NCBI GenBank assembly: GCA_040881685.1
Contig: JBBECS010000053.1
Location: forward strand, 37,631 to 91,116
DNA from: Acidimicrobiia bacterium
Lineage (GTDB): Bacteria > Actinomycetota > Acidimicrobiia > IMCC26256 > PALSA-555
DNA: 53,486 bases
Direction: 5' to 3'
Positions 42,437 through 50,767 of this stretch are shown here, one piece after another (within the stretch, counting starts at the first letter, position 1; each line of letters begins with the position of its first letter). Made by a program: the position numbers and the translations under genes. Under the pieces are notes generated by a model, which saw only the letters and a list, made by a program, of their open reading frames with translations, ran no database searches and had not been told where the DNA came from.

Positions 42437-43000
42437 TGGGCGTAGACCCCAGTGAGGCCGGAGCCGCGCTTCGAGGTCGGCGCGCCGAGGATTCTGCTGG
42501 TCGCGGTCGGACAGCACCGGGTCTTTCACCCCCCAGTCGGCATCGACGGCCGGGTCGTCCCAGGCGACACCAAGCTCGTCGTCGGGGTTGTAGTAGCCGT
42601 CGACCAGATAGGTGATCGTCATGTCGCTCAGCGCGGCGAACCCGTGTGCGACACCCGGTGGGATGAACACGCCGCGGTGATCGTGGGATCCGTCATCGCG
42701 GGCGCCGAGGTCGATGACGAGCGTGGCACCGTCGGTCGGGGAGCCGACTCGCAGGTCGTGGAGCACGACCCGAGCGCGACCGAATGGCACATACCAGTAG
42801 TCGGCTTGGTGGAGGTGGTAGTGCAGGCCGACGACCGAGCCGAGCTGGCGGTCGGCCCGGTTCGCTTGCACCATCTCGCGGCCTTGCGGAAACCACTCGC
42901 GTCGGTAGGTCTCGACGAACACGCCGCGCTCGTCACCATGAAGCTTCGGGTCGACGACGTACACACCCGCAACGCTCTCGGACTCAACGACGGTGGCCAT
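42434..43000 (-). CDS. rmlC: dTDP-4-dehydrorhamnose 3,5-epimerase
   Basis: Third step of dTDP-L-rhamnose synthesis. The 188-residue cupin has YVVDPKLHGDERGVFVETYRR, LHYHLHQADYWYVPFGRARV and VFIPPGVAHGFAAL, the RmlC order. The catalytic His region (GLHYHLHQ) departs from the usual RGxHxQ wording, so it could be a 3- or 5-specific relative, but the rml context supports RmlC. The long frame above 43000 is an antisense shadow of the methyltransferase at 43088. The stop TGA is the first base of leader copy B. Confidence 0.85.
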   Translation of the reverse strand: MATVVESESVAGVYVVDPKLHGDERGVFVETYRREWFPQGREMVQANRADRQLGSVVGLHYHLHQADYWYVPFGRARVVLHDLRVGSPTDGATLVIDLGARDDGSHDHRGVFIPPGVAHGFAALSDMTITYLVDGYYNPDDELGVAWDDPAVDADWGVKDPVLSDRDQQNPRRADLEARLRPHWGLRP

Positions 43001-43087
43001 CACCGTCTCTTGTCTAGCCGAAATCGGTCGTCGAACCGCGACCGACCCGTGCATTCGCCGCACATACGGTCGTGCCAAGATGCGCGC

Positions 43088-44494
43088 ATGGAGCTCGAAT
43101 GGGTCGGCGGGTCCGTCGATCTCCGATGTCCGGTGTGTGCCCATACCGAAGATCAGGATCTGCTCGCGCGTGTCGACGTTCCGTGGCGTGACGAACCGGT
43201 TGACATCGCAAGGTGCAGCGAGTGTGGCGCGGTGGTGTTGGGGGCGATGTTGCCCCCGTCGATGTACACCGACGCCGACTGGGACTGGTACGTCGAGCAG
43301 ATCGCGGGTATCGAGGCAATCGCCGACACGCTCGGGCAGACCGGGATGCGCCGCGGTGTGCGGATGCTCGATGTGGGATGCGGATACGGCTTCGCGCTCG
43401 ACCTCGGCCGCTTCCTGTTCGAATGGGAGGGCGTGGGGCTCGACCCGTCGATCGCCGCAGCGCGTGGACGCCGCGACCTCGATCTCGACATCCGGCCCGG
43501 GACGCTCGACGATGCCTTCGAACCCGACGAGCGCTTCGATGTGATCTTCTCGTCGGAGGTCATCGAGCACATCGCCGATCCCCGCGACTTCCTCGCTGCG
43601 GTACGCCGTCGGCTTGCACCGAACGGCATCCTCGTGCTCACGACGCCCGACGCAACCGCGGTCACGCCCGAGACGCCGTGGACCACGCTGTACCCGGTCT
43701 TGTCGGTCGGTCTGCACGAGTTCCTCGTCGACGCACCCGGGCTCGAGCGCATGCTGCGTGACGCCGGCTTCCACGCGAGGGTCTGGCACGTCGGATTCAG
43801 CCTGCGAGCAGTCGCGTCGATCGCGTCCAAGGAGCTCGCCGCGGTCAGGCAGGAGACCCGCGTGGCGCTCGGCGACCTCGCCAGCTACTGCGAGATGCGC
43901 TGTGCAGCCGCCGAGCCGGGTTCGGCGCTCGCATTGGGAATGGCGACGCGCCAGCTCAAGTGGATGGTGAGCGCCCACGACTTCGAACGGGCGAGCGCGC
44001 ATCTTCCCGAGCTCCGGCGGGCGCTGTTCGACCGGTACGCGATCGATCTCGACGATCCGAAGGTGCTCGTAGGTCGAGCCGCGCTCCCGGCGGTGTTGAC
44101 CGTTATCTTCTACAACCTCGGACTGATTCAGCTGTGGCACGAGCACTCACCTCGGAGAGCGGCCGACTCCTTCGAGGCCGCGGCCTGGGCCGGTCGCGCG
44201 CAATGGGATCTCTACGGGCAGTACCAAGATCCAGAGACACCTGCATTCGAAGCGTTGGCCCGGGGTCACTTCGCACTTGCGCTCGCACGGATCGCGCCCG
44301 AACACGTCGCGGCGGTGCTCGAAGACCTCGACGAGGGTGTCACGCGCGGCGCCGGCGATGTAGAGATGGCGGCGACGGCGCGCGCTCGCGCCGAGGCGGA
44401 GCTGACATCACGCCGGTCGCCCACGCGGCGCGCCTACCGTCGCCTTCGCAGCGCTGCTGGTCGCGTGCGGCGCCGACTCCGTCGCCGCGTGTAG
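43088..44494 (+). CDS. Zinc-ribbon class I methyltransferase with long C-terminal helical region
   Basis: A 468-residue protein. An N-terminal zinc-ribbon-like pair (CPVC at about 15-18, CSEC at about 43-46) precedes a SAM core with RMLDVGCGYGFALDLGRFL, VGLDPSIAAARG, DVIFSSEVIEHIADP and RRRLAPNGILVLTTPD. The last 200 residues (about 250-468) look helical and repeat-like (AADSFEAAAWAGRAQWDLYG) and end in an Arg-rich tail. It is likely a glycan methyltransferase. TACGGT at 43065-43070 is a possible -10. It is divergent from rmlC and convergent with rmlA. Confidence 0.82.
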   Translation: MELEWVGGSVDLRCPVCAHTEDQDLLARVDVPWRDEPVDIARCSECGAVVLGAMLPPSMYTDADWDWYVEQIAGIEAIADTLGQTGMRRGVRMLDVGCGYGFALDLGRFLFEWEGVGLDPSIAAARGRRDLDLDIRPGTLDDAFEPDERFDVIFSSEVIEHIADPRDFLAAVRRRLAPNGILVLTTPDATAVTPETPWTTLYPVLSVGLHEFLVDAPGLERMLRDAGFHARVWHVGFSLRAVASIASKELAAVRQETRVALGDLASYCEMRCAAAEPGSALALGMATRQLKWMVSAHDFERASAHLPELRRALFDRYAIDLDDPKVLVGRAALPAVLTVIFYNLGLIQLWHEHSPRRAADSFEAAAWAGRAQWDLYGQYQDPETPAFEALARGHFALALARIAPEHVAAVLEDLDEGVTRGAGDVEMAATARARAEAELTSRRSPTRRAYRRLRSAAGRVRRRLRRRV

Positions 44495-44500
44495 AGGTCG

Positions 44501-45586
44501 CTACTCGAGGTCGACCTTGGAGTGGTCGCCGAGCATGAGTCGCAGTGCGTGCGGCACCTGGCCCGAGCGCGTGACCTCGACGTGGCGGCCGACGAGTGAG
44601 TCGGCGATGCCGGGAACGCCGAGGATCTGGCTCCCTTCGAGCACGACGGAGTGGTCGACCTCAGAGTCGCGGATCTCGCAGTCGGCTCCGATCGAGGTGA
44701 ACGGTCCGACATAGCTGTTCACGATCTGTGTCCGCTCCCCGATGATCGCCGGACCTTGGATGCGCGAGCCAGTGACTCGCGCGCCGGTGCTGATCACGAC
44801 CCGGCCTTCGATGCTCGACTCGGCGTCCACCGTTCCGTGGTTCGCCGGCTCGAGGCGTTCGAGCAGGTAGCGGTTGCTCTCGAGCAGCGGGTCCTTCTTA
44901 CCGGTGTCGATCCACCACCCTTCGAGTACCTCGTGCACGACGCGATGGCCGGCGTCGAGGAGCCACTGGATCGCGTCGGTGATCTCCAGCTCGCCGCGCC
45001 CCGACGGCTTGATCGCGCGCACAGCCTCGTGCACGTGCGTGTCGAAGAGGTACACGCCGACGAGCGCGAGGTCCGACGGTGGATCGGCGGGCTTCTCCAC
45101 GAGCCGGACGACTTCGCCGGAGCCGTTCACCTCGGCGACGCCGAACTGCCGCGGGTCGTCCACGTGCGCCAGCAAGATCTGCGCGACGGGCACGGCGCTC
45201 GACGCCTCGGTGCGCGCAGTCTCGAAGCGCTCGACGAACTGACTGAGCCCTTGCTGAAGCAGGTTGTCGCCGAGGTACATCACGAAGTCGTCGTCACCGA
45301 GGAAGTCTCGGGCGATGAGCACGCAGTCGGCGAGACCACGCGGCTCGTCCTGGGGGATGTACGTGACCTTGGCTCCCCACCGGGATCCGTCGCCGACAGC
45401 CTCGACGATCTCGTCGGCGGTGTCGCCCACGATGATGCCGAGGTCCGTGATGCCGGCCGCGGTCATGTCCTCGATGCCGTAGAAGAGGATCGGCTTGTTC
45501 GCCACCGGCACGAGCTGCTTCGCGCTGGTGTGCGTGATCGGGCGCAGCCGTGTCCCGGCGCCCCCGCAGAGGATCAGTCCCTTCAC
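44501..45586 (-). CDS. rmlA: Glucose-1-phosphate thymidylyltransferase, long (beta-helix) form
   Basis: First step of dTDP-rhamnose synthesis. The 361-residue protein starts MKGLILCGGAGTRLRPITHTSAKQLVPVANKP (nucleotide-binding loop and activating lysine), then IPQDEPRGLADCV, YLGDNLL and ADPPSDLALVGVYLF, and ends in a left-handed beta-helix (ISTGARVTGSRIQGPAIIG). This is the long StrD/RmlA2-like form rather than short RmlA. GTG at 45586 overlaps the metH stop (GTGA), so it is translationally coupled to methionine synthase. An extension to 45826 is a shadow of metH. Confidence 0.93.
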   Translation of the reverse strand: MKGLILCGGAGTRLRPITHTSAKQLVPVANKPILFYGIEDMTAAGITDLGIIVGDTADEIVEAVGDGSRWGAKVTYIPQDEPRGLADCVLIARDFLGDDDFVMYLGDNLLQQGLSQFVERFETARTEASSAVPVAQILLAHVDDPRQFGVAEVNGSGEVVRLVEKPADPPSDLALVGVYLFDTHVHEAVRAIKPSGRGELEITDAIQWLLDAGHRVVHEVLEGWWIDTGKKDPLLESNRYLLERLEPANHGTVDAESSIEGRVVISTGARVTGSRIQGPAIIGERTQIVNSYVGPFTSIGADCEIRDSEVDHSVVLEGSQILGVPGIADSLVGRHVEVTRSGQVPHALRLMLGDHSKVDLE

Positions 45587-48500
45587 GGCAAGAAGTATTT
45601 CGCTTCTGGGTGGGGGACGATGATGGCCGAGGTCGTCTGCTCGGGTTCGAGCTGGAACTCTTCGGTGAGCTCCACGCCGATGCGTGACAGGTCGAGCAAC
45701 TCGTCGAGCTTGGTCTGGTCCTCCAGGTCCGGGCACGCCGGGTAGCCCCAGGAGTACCGCGAGCCCCGATACTGCTGGCGGAACAGCCCGGCAATCGTGG
45801 GTCCGTCCTCGTCGGCGAAGCCCCACTCGTCACGGATGCGCCAGTGCCAGTACTCGGCGAGCGCCTCGGTCATCTCGACCGACAGGCCGTGCATGAACAG
45901 GTATTCCTGGTAGCGATCGGCGGCGAAGAGCTCGCGCTCGCGCTCGGTGGCAGCCGATCCCATCGTGACCACGTGGAACGCGGCGAAGTCGGGGTCCCCC
46001 GATTCGACCGGACGGAAGAAGTCGGCGATGCACAGGTGCCGGTCCTTGCGCTGGCGCGGGAACGCGAAACGGAGCCGCTCCGTGCGCCGGTCGGTGTCGG
46101 TCCACACCACGAGGTCGTTGCCGTCGGAGTTCACCGGGAAGTAGCCCCAGACGACCGCGGGCACGAGGGTGCCCTCTGCCTGTGCCTTGGCCAGCTCTTC
46201 GCGCAAGCGTGGCCGGAGGCGCGCCTTGAAATCGTCGTCGTTCTCGGAGAGCTTCTTGTCTGGGCGGAACTGCCACTGGTTGCGGAAGAGCGCGGTCTCG
46301 TTGATGTACGCGGCGATCTCCTCGAGCGCGATCCCCTTGGCGATCCGAGCGCCGATGAACGGAGGCGCGAACACCGGCACGTCGGTGGCCACGTCGGAGC
46401 GGCCGACGACAACGTCGGTGTCGTCCTCCTCGCCGAGTTGGCGTCGAGAGGGAGTGTCTCGTCCGATCGGCTCGCGTCCGAACGCGGGGTCGAGCCCGCC
46501 GCTGCGCTTGCCCTCCATCAGCGCGTCCATGGTCCGCAGCCCTTCGAACGCGTCCTTGCCGTAGAACAGCCGGCCCTCGTAGATCTCTCGCAGGTCGCGC
46601 TCGACATAGCTGCGCGTGAGCGCCGCTCCGCCGAGCATCACGGGTGTCTCGCTCAGACCGAGTGAGTTCATCTCCTCGAGGCTCTCGCGCATGATCAGCG
46701 TGCTCTTCACGAGGAGCCCGCTCATCCCGACCGCGTCGGCCTCGACCTCCTTGGCCTTGTCGACGAACGCCTGGAGCGGCGCCTTGATGCCGATGTTGTG
46801 CACGTCGTAGCCGTTGTTGGTGAGGATGATGTCGACGAGGTTCTTGCCGATGTCGTGCACGTCGCCCTTCACGGTGCCGATCACCAGCGTGCCTTTGCCG
46901 CCCGCGTCCGCCTTCTCCATGTGCGGCTCGAGATGTGCGACCGCGGCCTTCATGGTCTCCGCGCTCTGGAGCACGAACGGAAGCTGCATCTCGCCGGACG
47001 CGAAGAGCTCGCCGACGACCTTCATGCCGTCGAGCAGCACGTCGTTCACGATCGCGAGCGCGGGGAGGGAAGTGAGCTGCTCGTCGAGGTCGATCTCGAG
47101 CCCATCGCGCTCGCCGTCGATGATGCGGTGCTTGAGGCGCTCACCCACCGGCCATCCCGACCGGTCCTCGCGTTCGACGGCGTCGGCCGTCACGTCGGCG
47201 AACGCGGCCATGAGCTGGTGGAGCGGGTCGTAGTCGGGTCGTCGGCGGTCGTACACGAGGTCGAGTGTCATCTCACGCACGCCATCGGGGATCTTGTGCA
47301 TCGGCATGATGCGCGCCGCGTGGACGATCGCGGAGTCGAGCCCGGCTTCGACGCATTCGTGGAGGAACACGCTGTTGATCACGTGACGAAGCGCGGGCTT
47401 CAGACCGAAGCTCACGTTCGACACCCCGAGGATCGTGGAGACGCCGGGGAGCTCGGTCTTGATGCGGCGGATCGCTTCGATGGTCTCCATGGCGTCGCGC
47501 CGAAGGTCCTCTTGACCGGAACCGAGCGGGAACGTCAGGCAGTCGAAGATGAGGTCCGTTGCGTCGAGTCCGTACTCGTCGACGGCAAGGTCGTGGATGC
47601 GCTTGCAGACCCGCAGCTTCCAGTCCACCGTCCGCGCTTGGCCCTCCTCGTCGATCGCGAGGCAGATCACGGCCGCGCCGTACTCGCGCGCGAGGTTGAA
47701 CACCTTGTCGAGGCGCGAGCCGGGGCCCTCGCCGTCTTCGAGGTTCGCGGAGTTGAGCAGAGCCTTGCCGCCGGAGTGCTGGAGGCCCGCCTCCATGACG
47801 GGTGCCTCGGTCGAGTCGAACACGAGTGGCAGCGAAGCCTGTGTGGCAAAGCGGGACGCGAGCTCGTGCATGTCGGCCACGCCGTCGCGCGCGACGTAGT
47901 CGACGCATACGTCGAGGATGTGCGCCCCCTCCTTGACCTGATCACGCGCCATCTGCACACAGGTGTCCCAGTCGGCCTCGAGCATCGCGTCGCGGAACTT
48001 CTTCGAGCCGTTGGCGTTCGTTCGCTCACCCACGATCAGGATCGAGGTGTCCTGTGCGAACGGGACATGCGTGTACACCGACGACGCGCCCGGCTCGTGG
48101 TCGGGGTGTCGCTCGGTCGGAGTTCGTCCCCCGACGCGGTCGACCACCTGACGTAGGTGCTCGGGCGTCGTGCCGCAACATCCGCCGACGATGTTCACGC
48201 CGAGCTCGCTCGTGAAGCGGTCGTGCGCGTCAGCGAGCTCTTCCGGCGTGAGGTCGTAGTGCGTGCGACCGTCGACGATCGACGGGAGTCCGGCGTTGGG
48301 CAGGCACGAGAGGAATGGGCGCGCGTGCTGCGAGAGATAGCGCATGTGCTCGACCATCTCGCCGGGACCGGTGGCGCAGTTGAGACCGATCACGTCGGGC
48401 CGCAGTGCGTCGAGCGCCGTGAGCGCGGCACCGATCTCGGAGCCGATGAGGAGCCGGCCGGTCGTCTCGACCGTGACCTGCACGATGACCGGCACCTGGC

Positions 48501-49047
48501 GTCCGGCCGCGGCCATCGCTCGCCGGGCCGCGACGATCGCCGCCTTGCCCTGCAGCAGGTCCTGCACCGTCTCGATGATGAGAACGTCGACGCCGCCTTC
48601 GATGAGCGCGGCCATCTGCGGCAGGTACGCGTCGCGCAGCTCGGGGAACGTGACGTGCCCGAGTGACGGGAGCTTTGTGCCTGGCCCGACCGATCCCACC
48701 ACCCACCGCGGCCGGTCGGGGGTCGCGAAGTCGGCGGCGACTTCCTTGGCGAGCTGTGCCGCCACGACGTTGATCTCGTGGGTCTTGTCGGAGATCTGGT
48801 ACTCGTCGAGGACGACGGGGAACGCGCCGAAGGTCGCGGTCTCCACGGCGTCCACACCGACCTCGAAGAACGAGGCGTGCATCTCACGGACCAGATCGGG
48901 CCGAGTGAGCACGAGGTGCTCGTTGCATCCTTCGAGCGACGGTCCGCCGAAGTCGGCTGCGTCGAGCTCGTGACCCTGCATCCAGGTGCCGAATGCACCG
49001 TCGAACACGAGCACGCGCTCACGCAGGTGCTCAAGGAAGTCGGGCAT
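45583..49047 (-). CDS. metH: Cobalamin-dependent methionine synthase
   Basis: Transfers methyl from methyltetrahydrofolate via cobalamin to homocysteine. The 1154-residue protein has all four modules. The homocysteine domain (1 to about 310) has zinc ligands C224, C290 and C291. The pterin domain (about 330-600) contains ILIVGERTNANGSKKF. The cap and B12 domain (about 640-890) has the axial histidine H731 in GDVHDIGKNL. The AdoMet activation domain (about 900-1154) contains RYSWGYPACPDL. ATG at 49047 is preferred; the frame to 49620 is a shadow of pepA. A -10-like TACCAT lies nine bases upstream. Confidence 0.95.
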   Translation of the reverse strand: MPDFLEHLRERVLVFDGAFGTWMQGHELDAADFGGPSLEGCNEHLVLTRPDLVREMHASFFEVGVDAVETATFGAFPVVLDEYQISDKTHEINVVAAQLAKEVAADFATPDRPRWVVGSVGPGTKLPSLGHVTFPELRDAYLPQMAALIEGGVDVLIIETVQDLLQGKAAIVAARRAMAAAGRQVPVIVQVTVETTGRLLIGSEIGAALTALDALRPDVIGLNCATGPGEMVEHMRYLSQHARPFLSCLPNAGLPSIVDGRTHYDLTPEELADAHDRFTSELGVNIVGGCCGTTPEHLRQVVDRVGGRTPTERHPDHEPGASSVYTHVPFAQDTSILIVGERTNANGSKKFRDAMLEADWDTCVQMARDQVKEGAHILDVCVDYVARDGVADMHELASRFATQASLPLVFDSTEAPVMEAGLQHSGGKALLNSANLEDGEGPGSRLDKVFNLAREYGAAVICLAIDEEGQARTVDWKLRVCKRIHDLAVDEYGLDATDLIFDCLTFPLGSGQEDLRRDAMETIEAIRRIKTELPGVSTILGVSNVSFGLKPALRHVINSVFLHECVEAGLDSAIVHAARIMPMHKIPDGVREMTLDLVYDRRRPDYDPLHQLMAAFADVTADAVEREDRSGWPVGERLKHRIIDGERDGLEIDLDEQLTSLPALAIVNDVLLDGMKVVGELFASGEMQLPFVLQSAETMKAAVAHLEPHMEKADAGGKGTLVIGTVKGDVHDIGKNLVDIILTNNGYDVHNIGIKAPLQAFVDKAKEVEADAVGMSGLLVKSTLIMRESLEEMNSLGLSETPVMLGGAALTRSYVERDLREIYEGRLFYGKDAFEGLRTMDALMEGKRSGGLDPAFGREPIGRDTPSRRQLGEEDDTDVVVGRSDVATDVPVFAPPFIGARIAKGIALEEIAAYINETALFRNQWQFRPDKKLSENDDDFKARLRPRLREELAKAQAEGTLVPAVVWGYFPVNSDGNDLVVWTDTDRRTERLRFAFPRQRKDRHLCIADFFRPVESGDPDFAAFHVVTMGSAATERERELFAADRYQEYLFMHGLSVEMTEALAEYWHWRIRDEWGFADEDGPTIAGLFRQQYRGSRYSWGYPACPDLEDQTKLDELLDLSRIGVELTEEFQLEPEQTTSAIIVPHPEAKYFLP

Positions 49048-49056
49048 ATCGGAGCA

Positions 49057-49062
49057 ATGGTA
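49057..49062 (-). promoter_or_regulatory. -10-like element for metH
   Basis: On the minus strand TACCAT lies nine bases before the metH ATG at 49047, with no Shine-Dalgarno between. It shares a 66-base divergent region with the pepA promoter. I see no B12 riboswitch-sized leader here. Confidence 0.45.
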
Positions 49063-49099
49063 CTGGAGGGTGGACGCGTTCTCTGTGGTCGATTGTTCG

Positions 49100-49105
49100 T
49101 AGACT
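49100..49105 (+). promoter_or_regulatory. -10-like element for pepA
   Basis: TAGACT lies eight bases before the pepA ATG at 49114 with no ribosome binding site, again suggesting a leaderless transcript. Confidence 0.45.
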
Positions 49106-49113
49106 CCGCAGCG

Positions 49114-50706
49114 ATGATCACCTTCAGCACGACGAATCAGACCGCGGCGCGGGTACGAGCCGATCTCCTCGTTGTCCCGTTCTTCGCTGAGCGCGAGGCC
49201 GGTCCTGGAGCCGACGTCGTCGACGCGGCCCTCGGAGGCGCGTTGGATGCGTTCCTCGAAGACGCCGGCTACAGCGGCAAGGTCGGCGAAACCCTGACCG
49301 TCCCGCTGTCGGCTCGCTCGAGCGCGAAGGCCGCGGTGCTCGTCGGCCTCGGGCCGCGCACCGAGATCACCCCGGCGGTGCTGCGCCGGGCCGGCGCTGC
49401 GCTCGCTCGCCGCGCCTCCAAGGCCACCTCGGTCGCGACCACGCTCGCTGCCGCGGCCGGCGACCTCGAGCCCGAGGTCGCCGCGGGTGCCGTTGCCGAA
49501 GGCGTGTCGTTGGGCTCGTACCGCTTCCTCGAGTACAAGTCCGACGGCGAAGCGTCGCGGCTGCGCCGCGTGGTGCTCGTGGGTGTGGGGGGAGCGAAGG
49601 TGGACACCGCGTTGAAGCAAGCGCGGGTGATCACCGACGCAGTGAGCTGGGCTCGCGACATGATCAACGAGCCTGCCGGCGCGAAGTCACCCACCGACTT
49701 CGCTGCGGCGGCGCGCCGGCTGCTCACCGGGAAGGGCGTGCGCGTCACCGTGCTCACCGAGGCGCAGATGCGTGCGCAGCGGATGGGCGGCGTACTCGGC
49801 GTCGGACAGGGCTCGGAACGACCGCCTCGCTTCGTGAAGGTCGTCTACGAACCCACGGGCGCGAAGGCGCGAGGCACGTTGGCGCTGGTCGGCAAGGGCG
49901 TCACCTTCGACTCCGGGGGCCTCTCGATCAAGACGTCAGGCGGCATGGAAACCATGAAGACCGACATGTCCGGGGCAGCTGCCGTGCTCGCCGCGATGTC
50001 GACCCTGCGAGCGCTCGGCGTGCGCAACCGGGTCATCGCCTATGCGCCGATGGTCGAGAACATGCCGAGTGGCAATGCCATCCGACCGGGCGACGTGCTC
50101 AAGATCCGCAACGGCAAGACCGTCGAGGTGCTCAACACCGACGCCGAGGGCCGGCTCATCCTGGCCGACGCGCTCGCACTCGCCGCGTCCGACAAGGTCG
50201 ACGCGATGGTCGACGTGGCCACCCTCACCGGCGCGTGCGTCGTGGCGCTCGGGGAGAAGGTTGCCGGGTTGATGGGGAACCACGACGAGTGGGCGGACCA
50301 GGTGCGCGCCGCGTCCGAGCGCGCCGGTGAGGCGATGTGGCCATTGCCGCTCCCCGACGAATATCGCAAGCTGCTCGAATCCGAGGTTGCCGACCTGCGC
50401 AACATCGGTACGAGCGGCATGGGCGGCGCGCTCACCGCAGGTCTCTTCCTCGAAGCGTTCGTCGATGACGTGCCCTGGGTCCACCTCGACATCGCCGGCC
50501 CCGCCCGAGCAGCCAGTGACGACGGCGAGCTCACCAAGGGTGGCACCGGCTTCGCAGTCAGAACCCTCGTAGAGGTAGCTCGCACCTTCGAGCTTCCTAC
50601 CCCAAAGCCCAAGAAAAAGGCGACGAAGAAGGCAGCGACGAAGAAAAAGACAGCATCGAAACGAACGCGCCCAAAGAAAACCGCGAAGTCAAGGACGAGC
50701 CGCTAG
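49114..50706 (+). CDS. pepA: Leucyl aminopeptidase (M17) with lysine-rich tail
   Basis: Two-metal aminopeptidase that removes N-terminal residues. The 530-residue protein has the macro-like N-terminal domain (1 to about 165) and the catalytic domain with LVGKGVTFDSGGLSIK, MKTDMSGAAAVL and NTDAEGRLILADAL (metal ligands and catalytic Lys/Arg). The last 35 residues are a histone-H1-like basic tail (KKKATKKAATKKKTASKR), encoded with many AAA codons unlike the surrounding gene. That tail is not part of the M17 fold and could bind nucleic acid or polyphosphate. ATG 49114 follows TAGACT. The frame upstream is a metH shadow. Confidence 0.94.
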   Translation: MITFSTTNQTAARVRADLLVVPFFAEREAGPGADVVDAALGGALDAFLEDAGYSGKVGETLTVPLSARSSAKAAVLVGLGPRTEITPAVLRRAGAALARRASKATSVATTLAAAAGDLEPEVAAGAVAEGVSLGSYRFLEYKSDGEASRLRRVVLVGVGGAKVDTALKQARVITDAVSWARDMINEPAGAKSPTDFAAAARRLLTGKGVRVTVLTEAQMRAQRMGGVLGVGQGSERPPRFVKVVYEPTGAKARGTLALVGKGVTFDSGGLSIKTSGGMETMKTDMSGAAAVLAAMSTLRALGVRNRVIAYAPMVENMPSGNAIRPGDVLKIRNGKTVEVLNTDAEGRLILADALALAASDKVDAMVDVATLTGACVVALGEKVAGLMGNHDEWADQVRAASERAGEAMWPLPLPDEYRKLLESEVADLRNIGTSGMGGALTAGLFLEAFVDDVPWVHLDIAGPARAASDDGELTKGGTGFAVRTLVEVARTFELPTPKPKKKATKKAATKKKTASKRTRPKKTAKSRTSR

Positions 50707-50725
50707 GTCTTGACCCTCTCGAACA

Positions 50726-50766
50726 GGTTGTTTGAGCGCCGCCTCCGGCGGCGCATGCAAACAACC
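50726..50766. terminator. Bidirectional double-stem terminator between pepA and moeB
   Basis: Outer arms GGTTGTTTG (50726-50734) and CAAACAACC (50758-50766), inner GC stem GCGCCGCC/GGCGGCGC (50736-50743, 50747-50754) around TCC. It sits exactly between two convergent stop codons. The symmetric design should work from both sides, though no long U-tract is present. Confidence 0.75.
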
Positions 50767-50767
50767 A

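Noticed and set aside
42452-43087. Long N-terminal extension of the methyltransferase at 43088
   Set aside because: It is antisense to rmlC, which has clear catalytic motifs; the zinc ribbon begins directly after 43088.
49048-49113. Cobalamin riboswitch upstream of metH
   Set aside because: Only 66 bases separate the divergent genes, too short for a B12 riboswitch, and the -10-like box lies nine bases from the start.
49048-49620. N-terminal extension of MetH
   Set aside because: It is antisense to pepA. The homocysteine domain starts at 49047, and a -10-like box lies just upstream.
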